64,000 bases of DNA, taken from Callorhinus ursinus. Lineage: Eukaryota > Chordata > Mammalia > Carnivora > Otariidae. Shown one piece after another: positions 35,570 through 46,891 of this stretch. The notes under the pieces are model-generated. The model was given only the letters and a program-made list of their open reading frames with translations. It was not told the origin of the DNA and did not search any database. The DNA lies in contig NW_020312828.1 of assembly GCF_003265705.1 (NCBI RefSeq), positions 60,328,212-60,392,211 of the forward strand, in the 5' to 3' direction. The position numbers were made by a program, and so were the translations under genes. Positions within the stretch are counted from its first letter, which is position 1, and the number at the start of each line of letters is the position of its first letter.

Positions 35570-36190
35570 TTTTTTTTTTTATTCTCTTAACAAATTTTTC
35601 AGTGCACAGTATGGCATCATTTACCATAAGCATGATGTTGCATAGCTGATCTCCAGAACTTACTCATCTGGTATAACTAACACATTATACCCATTGAACA
35701 ACTTCCCATTGTTTTCTCCCCTCAACTTCTGGTAACCATAAACCTACTCTCTGCTTCTATGAGTTTGGTTATTTCAGATACTTTCATATAAGTGGGACCA
35801 TGCTGTATTTATCCTTCTGTGACTGTCTTATTTCACTTAGCAAAATGTCCTCCGTGTTACTCCATGTTGTTGGTTATGACAAGGTTTCCTTCTTTTTTTA
35901 AGGCTGAATAATACCCCATCGTATTAATTTACCACATGTTCTTTATCTAGTCATCTGTTGATGGACATATGGGTTGTATCCACTTCTTAGCTATTGTGAA
36001 TAATGCTGCAGTGAACATGGGAAGGCAGATATTGCTTTGGGATCCTGATTCCAGTTCTTTTAGAGATATACCCAGGATTGCTAGATCACCTAGTAGTTAT
36101 ATATTTTTTTAAATTTTTTGAGGAACCTCCATACTATTTTTCCAAAGTGGCTGCACTATTTTACATTCCCACCAACAGTGTACATTCTCT
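35570..36190 (-). repeat. L1 LINE 3' region, antisense
   Basis: On the plus strand: aacttctggtaaccataaac, agtgggaccatgctgtattt, ctgaataataccccatcgta, tgttgatggacatatgggtt, gtgaataatgctgcagtgaa, and 'cattcccaccaacagtgtac' at the edge. This is the reverse complement of the ORF2 end of a mammalian L1. Coding frames are destroyed. Confidence 0.92.
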
Positions 36191-36489
36191 TTTAACACCA
36201 AATTGTTCTTTCATCTCAATCACCACTTTTGTCTATGGAATTTATATAAAGTTCAGTCCTTTCACAAAGAAAGTCAAAGATGATTCTGCATCAAGAATAC
36301 TACTAAAGAAGATGATTAATTCACATGGCAGCACAGGCAACAGGTAAAGTTCCTACTCTTGGGGAATTTTTATCTTGGAAAAAGATGGACAGATTGATTT
36401 TTGAATATTTTCTGATAGCACAATATGGGGAAAAGATACTGGATTAGATCAGCTTGTAGAACTTAAATTCTTAATTTAGAAACTCCTGG

Positions 36490-36890
36490 TCAAATTTTCC
36501 TTTTTGCCCCTGCCTTCCTCCCAACCTTCATCTTTTGATATTCTCACATTTGTACTCTATGTTCCAATAACTATTTGTACTTTCCCCAAACACTCCATGC
36601 TGATCTATGAGTCTATGCTTTTCTTTACTCTGTTAATTCTGCCTGGAACAAGTTTTCCACATACCACACAACCTATAGTCCCTTGTCCACCTGGAAAACT
36701 TCCAGAAAATCCAAGGAGATGAGTCTGGAACTTTCCAGACCCTCCACTCCCCTCCATTGCAGTCATGTTGTCCTCTGTACTACCCTAAGCCTTGAATAGC
36801 TTGTGTAGAGCTAATTATGGTATCCTATAATTATTTGTCACACACTTGTCCACTCTGCTGGGTTCTATGAGGACAGATGCAGAATTTACT
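36490..36890 (+). repeat. L2 LINE 3' region
   Basis: ttaattctgcctggaacaag, 'cttccagaaaatccaagg', ttatttgtcacacacttgtc, gttctatgaggacagatgca: sense-strand L2 3'UTR. Confidence 0.6.
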
Positions 36891-36924
36891 TTTTTTAAAT
36901 ATCCCCCTGTAGTGTAAGTACCTG

Positions 36925-37620
36925 ACTTAAGCTTTTTGATTGCTGAGGCATCCACTTCAAAGATACCCATCTTAAAGAAACTTAGTGCCAGCCATATGAC
37001 ACAACTATTGGCAAATCCAATAGGTACAAGAAGCAGGCCACCCCCATCCATGAATTCCCCTTTTAGAACACCCTGGGGAAACCTAGGTAACTGACCGCTT
37101 GAGTGACCTGGCTTCTCCCTTCTCATTCCCTTAATTCCCACTCTTATGTTTTTAAATTCTCCAATTAAGAATGAACCTGCTAGGGGCACCTGGGTGGCTC
37201 AGTTGGTTAAGCATCTGCCTTTGGCTCAAGTCGTGATCTCGGGGTCCTGAGATGGACCCCTGTGTCAGGCTCCCTGCTTAGTGGGGAGCCTGCCTCTCCC
37301 TCTCCCTCTGCTCTTCCCCCTGCTTATGCTCTCTTCCCCCCCTCAAATAAATAAAATATCAAAAAAAAGAATGAACCTGCTAAACCCTAGACACCCCACA
37401 CTCAGACACTAATAAAGGCAGAGCCCTAGGTCTACATGCTTTCTCTCCACTCATGACCTTGCTGTGGGACCCTTTGGCATACATGTACCCTCCAGAACTG
37501 TGAGTAATAAGTCTTGTTCTTCAAAGTTCCCTGAAGGTTGTTGCTGAGGTGTGTCCTACAGTCATATAATAAGAACCATTAAGGCTGGTCCAGCCCCAAC
37601 ATTGGCTCCAGACATTGAGG
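36925..37620 (+). repeat. possible retroviral LTR split by a SINEC
   Basis: Once the SINEC at 37183-37366 is removed, the sequence has LTR-like signals: a CA-rich stretch, cactaataaaggcagagc (possible poly-A signal) and gagtaataagtcttgttctt (U5-like). The family was not identified and no flanking duplication was found, so this could be unrelated unique DNA. Confidence 0.3.
37183..37366 (+). repeat. carnivore SINEC
   Basis: Head ggggcacctgggtggctcag, caagtcgtgatctcggggtc, C-rich tail region (ctcttccccccctc) and ATAAATAAAATATC tail. Perfect 16-bp target duplication aagaatgaacctgcta at 37167-37182 and 37367-37382. Confidence 0.98.
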
Positions 37621-37939
37621 AAAATGTCTATAGGGGCTTGTCACAAGTAATACAGGCCCAGGTGAGTGCCCCCAAGGTGCATCACTATTGATAGGCTGAG
37701 GCCAACACAGCATCCCCACACAGTGCCAGACCATGAATGATGTTTAACAGATGACATTAAATCAAACTGAATTGATTGCAAAACAACTGAGAATGTGTAA
37801 ACTTGAGACTTTCAAGACTAAAGCTCCTTATAGCTTCTTTCTCATGTCTTTGGTTCTAGTGCTTGTCTCCTATTTGTATTCTGGAGAGCTTCCCTCTGAA
37901 TAATTTGTCCTTGCAAGTAGTCCTCCCTTCCTAGTCCTG

Positions 37940-38240
37940 TTCCTTCATTCAACAAGCATTGATTCGGTGCCTATTGTGTGCCAGACACAGTGTTAGAGCT
38001 ACAGATAGAAGGACAGATGAGCCAAAGAACTGGCAATATAGCAAAGTTTCTAAGGCATGTTGGGAAAAGAAAAAAAAAAAAACTTGAAACACAGTAGAGA
38101 GGGGTCGTTACCATGTAAGAGATGCAACAAAGTGCCTTCAGCGACCAGAGAAGAAAAAAAGCACCCAGAGTGCTGCACCAGGGAACACTATCCAAGGGAA
38201 AGGATGCTTGAACGAGGCCATGAGGGGGAGGGTTTCAAAA
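37940..38240 (-). repeat. L2 LINE 3' region, antisense
   Basis: ccttcattcaacaagcattg, attcggtgcctattgtgtgc, cagacacagtgttagagcta, then a diverged body with gaacactatccaagggaaag ('cattccaggcagaggga' position in the consensus). Confidence 0.75.
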
Positions 38241-39764
38241 GCACATATGCATTCTCTAAATTCCCCCTTAAAACAAGATATTTGCCCGCCATTCTTTACA
38301 AGTAAAGTTGTCCCTTATTTCAGGGAGATTTTCACCACAGTATTGCTGAGTTTCCTTCCTGTGCCTTCATCAACTGTATTGAAGTCCTGGAAGACATTTT
38401 CTGCCAACTTTGACAAATCCGTGTAAATAAACTGGAAGGGCCCTGAGAACAAAGAAATGCCATTATTGTGCTACTCTTACTGTTATTGTTGTGATTAATG
38501 ATCTTATAAGAAAACTGCCAGAGAACATAGTCAGAATGAACTAAACCTAGAAACAAATGTGCAGGAAAACAAAAAAGGGTTTTCTCATCATAGTCAAGGA
38601 AGATAGAGAAACAATGAAGGCTCAAACCTGCCCAGTGGAAGAGACAGTGTCATGGGAGAGTAAGAAACATGAAACTCTATGGTTATGGTGTTGCTCTTAT
38701 CTTCTCTATTTAAAAAGGGGAGAGGGAAGATTGTTAACAAAGCAAATCGCTTTCTGAGTGATTCAAGTCTCCATGCTCCAATGAATTTCATCAGGAAATC
38801 AAGAGACCCCTTAAGTGAATGCTACTGGGATTTCTGAGAAAAATGGAAGTGGAGCCAAATCATCAGAAATTTGGTACATGTTGTGTTTTTCAAAAACTGA
38901 GCATCCAAACACTCAGCCAAAGCCATGTCCACCAAGCACAGTTCAGATCTACCTCAGGGTGTCCAGTGAGGTGGACCTATCAGGAAGGTATACAGAACGA
39001 GAGCCTTCCAGAAACGAACTTATTGTAAAGGAAGAAGGAGTCGGACTGACAAGCTTGGCCCCATCAGAATGCTCTGATTACTGGAGGGAATGAACAAATG
39101 TCAGGTATGAACACGTCACTTAGACTTGTCAGAAAACTGGCAATCTCATATATTTGTGGAGTTTGAGCAGGTACTACTACCAGTTTGGAATCTTATCTTC
39201 CCTTTGGAAGAAGGAGCAGGGTCCAGGGAAAAAGTAGGACTGAGAGATGCTGCTATGTTTTGTTTTGTTGTTATAAATCCACTTTCTGAGCTTTGAACTG
39301 GATGCTAGCCAAAAGATAAGGATGGGAACTCTGAACACTGGAGGGAATTAAGAAGGGCTAGTTGTTCTAGCTTCTAAATTTGTAAAGAGTGGCAAAAAAA
39401 TTCTAGGGGAATTAATCTATTTCTTATGCTTGTTCTAGATGTGTTTAATTTATTTTTTATCATTTCTCTTCTGATAGAAGAATGCTCTAGCTTTACATCT
39501 GTAGTGTCTCTCAAAAGCCCATCACTGAGCAGAGATTCTGCTAATTGTTTTAGCGTGCTATGCTGAGGGACATGAACAACTGAGTTATAGGAGTTGTTTT
39601 GCTCCTTTTTGGAAACCAGGGTCATTTGGAAGTCTGTCCCCCACCCCCTTCCCTTGTCCTAGAAAGAACAGAAACTCTGTCATGCTCAACAGCTCTAAGT
39701 GGGGCTGATGTTTGTCAGATACACCTTAATGTTATGTCTGTTGTGTTTCTTTAAACCCAATACC
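38241..39764. other. anonymous DNA, about 1.5 kb
   Basis: No repeat or exon recognised. Short frames only (97 codons at most). Confidence 0.4.
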
Positions 39765-39860
39765 TTTAAGTGAATACAGAGAGAAGGTGCTAGCATTTGA
39801 GCTTTGCCTACGGGGTTAGACTTAATGACCTTTGCGATTCCTTCCAGTTCTGCAGTTTGT
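39765..39860 (+). repeat. possible CR1/L3-type 3' end
   Basis: ggggttagacttaatgacct followed by ttgcgattccttccagttct resembles the 'ttggactagatgacctctaaggtcc' end of L3 and L3-mobilised SINEs. Confidence 0.35.
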
Positions 39861-40096
39861 TTATGGTGAGAGTTGTATAACCTCCAGTGAGATATAGAGT
39901 CATCACAGAAGGATTCAGAACCATTTACAAATTTGTGGTGAAAATGGTAGACCAAACACTGTAGGCATTCTTATCGGTAATGTGGGAGCAAATAGTTAAA
40001 CTTTGCTTGAGTTTTTAAGAATGAATGAAGTCTTTAAAATATGCCTTTGACATGAGGACACCACTTTTAGAAATGTATCCTAAGAAAATATTTAAG

Positions 40097-40905
40097 AATG
40101 GTGGAGTGTTTTCCAATACCCCCACGCAACTGTCCAAGTCTCAGCAGATACTGACTAGATATCCTACAAATTGAACTGAATTCTGACACTGTCTGCCTGG
40201 AGTTAGCATCAGACTTCACAGGTAAAGGGCTCAGTTCCACAAGACTGTCCCCACCCCCACTTCAAATGCCAATCAAGAGTCCAGGCTTTTACCTGTGTTT
40301 CTGACCAACTGGCTATAAAAATCAGAGGTTCCCACAACCCATTCCTCTGATTCAGTTAATTTGCCAAAGCTGCTCACACAACTCACACGAAACAGTTTAC
40401 TTAATAGATTATCAGTTTATAATACAGAAGACACGATAAAGGATACAGTCAAATAGCGAGATGAAAAGATACACAGGGGCAGGTTCCCAAAGGACCCAAT
40501 AAGCACAGGAGTCTCTATTCCTATGGAACTAGGGTGTGTTACCCTCCTGGCACATGGATGCCCTCACTAACCAAGATGTTCATCAAATATCATTGATTGA
40601 GAGTTTTATAGAGTTCAACATGTAGTCCTCTCAAAAGGACTTTCCCCCCTTACCCTTCCCAGGGGTTGATGGGCAGGGCTGAAAGTTCCAACCTTCTGAT
40701 TACTTGGCCCTTCTGGTGAAGAATCCCATAATGAAGCTATGGAGGATCCCTATCCCATGTCACTTAATTAGCATAAACTCAGGTGTGCCCCACGGGGCTC
40801 CCTATGAATGGTGAAAGATACTCCAATCACTCAGGAAATTGCAAGGGTTTTAGGAGCCCTATGCCAGGAACCAGGGACGAAGACAAATATATTCCTTAAT
40901 GTGCC
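40097..40905 (-). repeat. endogenous retroviral solo LTR, antisense
   Basis: Plus-strand text matches the reverse complement of a genome-wide LTR: gaactgaattctgacactgt, cccacaagactg-like, accaactggctataaaaatc, gaaacagtttacttaataga, tgaaagttccaaccttctga, 'aattagcataaactcagg' and ccaggaaccagggacgaaga. No gag, pol or env remnant flanks it. LTR class not assigned. Confidence 0.75.
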
Positions 40906-40929
40906 ACAGATCTTTCAAAGAACTTAGGT

Positions 40930-40995
40930 AAAATGTGTATATGATGTTTTGTACCTCTGAAACAAATAATACATTATATGTTAAATAAAAAGAAG
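40930..40995 (+). repeat. older carnivore L1 3' end, short
   Basis: gtacctctgaaacaaataat and acattatatgttaaataaaa match the terminal bases of an older carnivore L1 subfamily. Only the last ~60 bp remain, ending in an AAGAAG-rich tail. Confidence 0.6.
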
Positions 40996-40997
40996 AA

Positions 40998-41285
40998 GAA
41001 GAAGATAGCAGGAGGAGAAGAATGGGGGGGGCGTAAATCGGAGGGGGAGACGAACCATGAGAGACTGTGGACTCAGAAACAAACTGAGGGTTCTGGAGGG
41101 GAGGGGGGTGGGGGGACGGGCTAGCCTGGTGATGGGTGTTAAAAAGGGCACGTTCTGCATGGAGCCCTGGGTGTTATATGCAAACAATGAATCATGGAAC
41201 ACTACATCAAAAACTAATGATGTAATGTATGGTGATTAACATAACATAATAAAAAAATAAATAAAAAATAAAAATAAAATAACTT
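40998..41285 (+). repeat. carnivore L1 3'UTR
   Basis: gacgaaccatgagagactgt, acaaactgagggttctggag, G-rich tract near 41098-41118, atgcaaacaatgaatcatgg, and a long A-rich (AATAA) tail. Same family as 17794-17992 and 31793-32399. It abuts the tail of the older L1 fragment. Confidence 0.95.
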
Positions 41286-41640
41286 TTAAAAGCAAGAAAA
41301 TATTTAAGTGCCTAACAGTGGGGGATGGGTTGAGTAAACTGTGGCCCATGTGTGCACTAGATACCATGCAGTCACCAAAAATGAGGGAGTGCAGTGTATT
41401 TATCAAAGTGAAAGAGCAGATTATAAAAATAGTATGACAGTAAGATCCTATGTTTGTTTGCAGCAGACCATATACAGACTGAAAAAATTCTTGAAGGAAC
41501 TACACCAAAAAATAAACAATTATACATTATTACCTCTGATCATGGAGTAAAATATGACTTCTATTTTCCTCTCTTTATATTCCTTTTCTAAATTTCTGCT
41601 GTGAGTAAAAGTTTGTATTGCAAAGAAAAGTTTAAAAGAC

Positions 41641-42064
41641 CTAAGTATGTATTAATACGTGTATTGATTTTTGCCTTCAATATTATTTACCGAATGCCCC
41701 TTATTCACCAGGCCTTGTGGATACTTGAATTTCTCTCTAAAATTCTTCACTGATTATTTTCTTAGTAATATATAAGCAAAAGGAGCCTAGTACAGCAATT
41801 TAAAATCAACAAAAAGGTTGAAAAACTTATTGAAAGTCACATAATGAATTCGAAACAGCCAGCCAGGACTTGTAACCTCAGATTCTTAAAGCTGAACTCC
41901 AAAAAACAGATGCTATTCTACTAGTCCTGACTTCTGCTCATTGTTTATTGGGGGCTGAAAGGTACCAGGGTGAAGAAAATAATGGCCCCAATACTCTGCA
42001 GCTGCCCCCATCAAGAAGCATAGTCTATCTCTCCACCCTCCGGTCTGAGCTGGTGCACGACTGG
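41641..42064. other. anonymous DNA
   Basis: Nothing recognised. Confidence 0.4.
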
Positions 42065-42440
42065 ATTGTGCCAGTTCCGTCCCCACGCCTCCAAAGACCT
42101 CGCAGTTTCCACTCTTTTAGAACCTTTGACCACTGCGTGAGTCAGCCTGGGCTGGCCTGCCCGAGGATGCGTGAGCTCGTGAAGAAAGGCTCCAGTCATC
42201 CCATCGTCCAGGCGTGGCCATCATAAACCAGTTGGCCCCAGCTGCCCTACCAGCTGACCACAGACACATGAGCAAGCCCAGCTGAGGTCAGCAAAGCCCC
42301 ATCCCAACCATCCCAACCACTCAGAGGAGCTCAATCCCAAATGCCAACCCACCGAACTGGGAGTGAAATAAACGTTTGCTGTTTGAAGCCACAAAGCTTT
42401 GGGGTGGTTTGTCATGCAGCAAAAGCTAACTGATACATCT
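42065..42440 (+). repeat. MaLR/MLT1-like LTR, 3' part
   Basis: cagctgaccacagacacatg, agcaagcccagctgaggtca, gagtgaaataaacgtttgct (poly-A signal region), gaagccacaaagctttgggg, 'gtcatgcagcaaaagctaac' and tgatac end: the sense 3' portion of an MLT1-class LTR. Confidence 0.7.
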
Positions 42441-42844
42441 TGGCTCGTCTAATGCCCCTCGTTTTTCAAATGAGGAAACCAGGAGGTGAACCAAGTACCC
42501 CACTTAGGGTCACACTGTAAATCACAAACCTGGAAAAGGACCCCATTCTCTTGGCTGCTGGGCCTGTGTCTGAGCCACTGGATGCTTCAGAAAGGAAAAG
42601 ATTAACAGCGTTCACATACGCAGACTGAATTAAAATCCTGGCAAAACCAGTGCAGTGAACGGGCTTCAGGTCATCATGTGTTCCATGTCTTCCTGCCAGC
42701 TCAATAGTTTGGCTACAGGAGAAAGGCAAAAATACCATGTTGTGCTCTGCCCTGGTCTCATCCCAGTCGATTCCAAACACTCGGGACCACCTGGGAGCTA
42801 GGCCGTCGGACAGCTCAGAAGTGCCCACTCTCTCTCTCGTCCCC
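42441..42844. other. anonymous DNA
   Basis: A 135-codon minus-strand frame (42466-42873) crosses it, with no recognisable features. No repeat called. Confidence 0.35.
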
Positions 42845-42922
42845 ACTTCTTTTCCCTTCCCTCCCCCCCTCACTCCTCCTCTCTCCCTTCCTTCTTTTTC
42901 TTCCTCAATCTCGCTCTCTCTG
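42845..42922 (+). repeat. polypyrimidine tract
   Basis: About 78 bases of nearly pure C/T with a C8 run. The Ser/Pro- and Lys/Arg-rich frames across it are artefacts. Confidence 0.85.
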
Positions 42923-43080
42923 AAAGCATGTCCCCTGACGCACCCCCGTATTTCCCTGACTTCACTCGCCTCCTCCGTGCCCGGAAGGGGTCATGATGAC
43001 AGAAAAACGAATCGAAATCACAGCCTAAGCCAAGCATCAGCATTGCCCTACCACGAGTCATAGGATGCTCCACTTCGAGG

Positions 43081-43560
43081 TGCTTGGCCCCAAACGTGAG
43101 CCCATTAATCCAGTCACCTCGCGTGTTAATTAGGCCTCATTACTCCCCAGTCACAGCCTGGGAAAACAAGCCCAGAGCGAGTGGCAGCTGGACCCACAGA
43201 GGCAGGAGGGGAAGCCTGGCACTCCTGGCCCCAGGGCGGAGGCTGGGCACAGACCACTAAAGCCACAGCAACCCCCCCCTCCCGCGTGGGCCCAGCAGCC
43301 GGTGCCAAGGGGCAGCTCCAACTTTTCCTTTTCCATTAGCCACAGGTGTGTTTTACCACAGCCTAACTAGCAGCTACTATTTATTCTCCGGGATTTTCTA
43401 AAAATGTGCTTTTGCAGACCTTCAAGCCAAAGGCATTCCCAGCATCGCTCTTTATTAAATCGAGCCACAGCAATGTATTGAAAATCATGAGCATTTTGAA
43501 ACATACTGAGTCTTTTATGGCTGAAATAATCTAATAGACAAGCTGTTGTTAATTTACAAC
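43081..43560. promoter_or_regulatory. candidate conserved non-coding element
   Basis: No repeat is recognisable. It contains a homeodomain-type TTAATTAG (43126-43133), a GC-rich middle, and an AT-rich end with TTTATGG (43514-43520) and cttgttgttaat-like text. The texture (high complexity, homeobox motifs, no transposon) resembles developmental enhancers, but conservation cannot be tested here. Confidence 0.25.
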
Positions 43561-44239
43561 CTTAATTTTCAGACACACTTCTTGAGTCAAAAGTACTTCC
43601 TGCTCTGCAATTCCTGTAGGGATACAGGTGGCCCAGGACTAAGTACACATCTACTGTACATTAAAATATATTTCTTACTTAACTTAAACATTTCTGAAAT
43701 CTCAAGTTTATGTCTAGACTATTTTAATCAGCTAAATGTCATAATAAGCCATATGTGGGTCTTGATCGGTTACATATACCAGCCCTACTCATAAAGTATC
43801 AAAAGGTGTTTTTAAAGAGAAGTCTGTGTTTGCTTTACCAAGAAAATGGTGCTTTCAGTCTATCATATCAGACATGTTGGCAGGCAGAAAAGGACTTTAC
43901 GTAAGTGGTAGAAAAAAATGGCATTTTCTCCCTCTTCCCCCCCTTCCCCATGTACTATTCCATCAATAGCACTTTTAAACTGCAGGGTTTTGAAGGAATA
44001 CCCTTGTCTTGGTCTAAAATGTCGTTTTGACCACTATCCACGAAATCTCAACACTTAGAGAAAGCAGGTTGGTGTCGAACAGGTATATCTGTTCCTGCTA
44101 TTCTCACTGTACTCTGCAGTCGGTTCATTCCCTTCTGAGTCGGCCTGCACCTGCACCTCTCAACCCCAAAAAAGCCATCAGGCCACCCAAATACAAGGAT
44201 GAGGGAAAGTAATAGCATTGCTGACTCAGGAGACAGCCC
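43561..44239. other. anonymous DNA
   Basis: Nothing recognised. Confidence 0.4.
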
Positions 44240-44560
44240 AGGAACTACTGAGCACCCGTCATGGCTCAGGGGTTGTGTTAGAACTTAACAGCCACAGTGA
44301 GGAACGTGAGAATCCTGGTGCCTGCTCTCATGGAGCTTGCACTTTTATTGGGGGAGAGATATTAAACAAATAACTCCACGAGTAGTCAGAGAAATGCATT
44401 TTCATTAGCGCTCTGAAAAGGAAGCACTTGATGGTATAGACGTTCATTCCAAGGACAAAGCTGGCATTGAAGGACAAGGAAGGTTTCCCCAAGGAAACGA
44501 TGTTCAGCATTGACCTTAAGGATGAGTAGGTTTGATCAGATAGAAGGTGGGTGTGGAGCT
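44240..44560 (-). repeat. L2 LINE, antisense
   Basis: gaactactgagcacccgtca, gcctgctctcatggagcttg, attaaacaaataactccacg, 'aaggtttccccaaggaaacg' (consensus reversed 'gaggccttcctgagg'-like) fit antisense L2. Confidence 0.75.
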
Positions 44561-44585
44561 GGTAAAATGACAATTACATAGAAAA

Positions 44586-44660
44586 ATAGGAACGGAAGGG
44601 AGGGCTGGAGGGAGAGAGGGAGAGAAGGGACAGGGAGGAGAAGGAAAAGGAAGGGAAGAT
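44586..44660 (+). repeat. purine-rich (GGA/GA) low-complexity tract
   Basis: gggagggctggagggagaga and following text is almost pure purine for about 75 bases. Confidence 0.8.
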
Positions 44661-45299
44661 GAATTCAAATCTGTTACCTCCATGCTTTTACGACAAGTGA
44701 GGAAGCATCAGAAAGTATCCAAAGTAATCTTGTTTCCAATTCCAAAGAAACATAATTGAGAAAGCACTCATTAATCAAATTGGAAATAAAAGCTTTCTTA
44801 TCAGCCTGAAGAGGATTCTTAACTCAATTTTGAAGAAAAAAAAAAAAGAAACACAAAATGATACTTAAAGGGAAACGAGTAAATTAGGTCTTAATGTTGG
44901 CACTTGATAAAATTTTATGAACTGTGGATTATGAATAAGAGCTTTTGCATGTAGACTATTTTGGAGATGAAAATGTCCATAAAGCTCGTTCTTACCAAGC
45001 CTGGACAGAACTTGCTCCCCGTGACACCACACAACCGCATAAGTGCTCTTAGTTCACACAACCAGATGATAGGAAATACTTTTTTATGATAATAATTTAA
45101 AATGATGATGTTTTCTCTGGGCATCTTGGTGCATTTTTCTGTCTTCTTGCACTGGAATGAGCAACTGTCGAGGGGAAAATAATGTGGAGGTTCCATTTGT
45201 GTCTCTTCCTTGAGTCTGCAAACTGCATTATGCTCCGTGTGTCCCTTCTCAGGACTGAATCAGGATCTACACGCCGCTTGAGCCTCTCTAGGCACAGGG
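44661..45299. other. anonymous DNA
   Basis: A-run near 44836-44849. Nothing else recognised. Confidence 0.4.
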
Positions 45300-45655
45300 T
45301 TAGTTTGGATGCTGTTCATCAACTATTCCTGGTTCTTCTCCTTCCGGAAAGATGGTATGACTCCACTTCTCCACCCCCCACATTTGAAATGAGGCTTGGC
45401 CACATGACTGGCTTTGTCCAGTGAAATGTTACCAGAAGTGATACGAATCACTTTCAGGTGGACACTCTACCCCTTTGTCTTCACCTATTACAGCAACCTC
45501 GTAAGTATTTATCAAGAAGGAGCTCTCTCATTCTGAAATCCTGAGTGATTACACAGCACCCTGCTGGCCTGCACTGCACATGGTGTGAGAAATAGAGCAT
45601 ACTCCATTGAGCCACTGAGATCGAGGGGCGGTATGTAACTTACTCTACCCTCACC
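45300..45655 (+). repeat. MaLR/MLT1-like LTR relic
   Basis: cttggccacatgactggctt, 'gtccagtgaaatgttacc', agaagtgatacgaatcactt and gagccactgagatcgagggg follow the order of MLT1-class LTRs; heavily diverged. Confidence 0.45.
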
Positions 45656-45944
45656 CATTCTAGGTCCGTAAGGACTGACGTCAGGATCCCTTTTCTCATG
45701 TTTGCCTTGCCACCTTCCCTTGTGCTGCTCTCTCAGTCAAAACGATCAGTCTACCTCCTAATACATTTGGAAATCAAGAAAGTACCAAATATATACATGT
45801 TGTGACTCAAAAATTGGGGCTTCCAAAATATCTCCTCCTAGAAAATAGTGACCCACAGTGACTGGCATAGCCTCTGCTTTGGACCTTCACCAGAGACAGG
45901 AGTATGGACCGTGAAGCAGGACCCTCCACCTAAAGCTGTAGACA

Positions 45945-46165
45945 AGAATGATTAGAAGCACACATTCTAGAAACAATCTGTGTGGGCTCGATTCCTGGTT
46001 CTGCCATTTATTGTCTTTAACCTTGAATACCTCTCTTGAATTATCCTTTCTCTGCCTCAACCTCCTCCTCTGTGGTGCTTAATGTCTTCCTTAAGTTTAT
46101 TGAAGGAATCAAAGGAGATGGTGCAGGTAAACCGGGAAACATGCCTAGTAAGTGCCGACTAGCTC
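45945..46165 (+). repeat. MIR SINE
   Basis: gctcgattcctggttctgcc, atttattgtctttaaccttg, tctctgcctcaacctcctcc and a diverged 3' part. Confidence 0.65.
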
Positions 46166-46891
46166 TGGGTATTCACACAGTAATGTTAAAAAGCCGAAAT
46201 GATTTTCCTGTCCCTTGTCATCCTTGCCACCCTAGCATATCACACAGACCATTATGTGGCTTGCATACCCTTTTTCAAAGCCAGTGTAAAGTGCTCATGC
46301 ATTCTTGAACTCATTAGAGTGCCTGAAAACCAAGTTGCTTCCCAAATCTTCCCCAACTGCTTTCACCAGAATTTCCAGAATGATCTCACTCTGCTACAAT
46401 TATGACCACATCCCCCACCTCCAACACACGCCTGCCTTCTAAGTGAGATGTTGTGTTTATGCACAAGGCCAGCGGTATCAGGTGCCACCTGAGGACAGAC
46501 TGCACTGCGAAAGGGGACAGAAGCAAGAAGAATCAGAGGCCACGTGTGAGCCTGTACCAGGAAGTTTAGAAAGGCGGCCACACTCTGGTCAGTAGGACTC
46601 TGAAAGAACTACATGGGGTGGAGAGAATGCACTGTAATCCCCTTTCTGATTATTGGAGACCGAAGCAAAGATTTTTATTGTGTATCAGCATTAGATAACA
46701 AATTTGTTATTTTTTTCTGGGTGAAACACCATGCTTGGACTGCTGACAGAGAAAACCTACTTTGTAGGAGCTAGGCATACATTCAGTGAGGCTTCTGCAA
46801 GCCTCTCCCTCTCTAGGTACTCCTTTGGTGTTCTCCTTTCATCCCTACACTCCATAAATTTTTAAAGGACCTCTCATTTCTGATATACCTT
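46166..46891. other. anonymous DNA
   Basis: Nothing recognised. Confidence 0.4.

Larger units (their letters stand above)
39960..41640 (+). repeat. old L1 (L1M) 3' region, split by LTR and L1 insertions
   Basis: Left part 39960-40096 (ccacttttagaaatgtatcc, taagaaaatatttaag). Right part about 41294-41640 (gggggatgggttgagtaaac, ccatgcagtcaccaaaaatg, aggaactacaccaaaaaata, 'tttctaaatttctgctgtga'). The two parts are collinear in old L1. The 1.2 kb between them is younger. Confidence 0.8.

Noticed and set aside
42466..42873. 135-codon minus-strand frame
   Set aside because: It runs into a polypyrimidine tract and shows no domain or conservation evidence.
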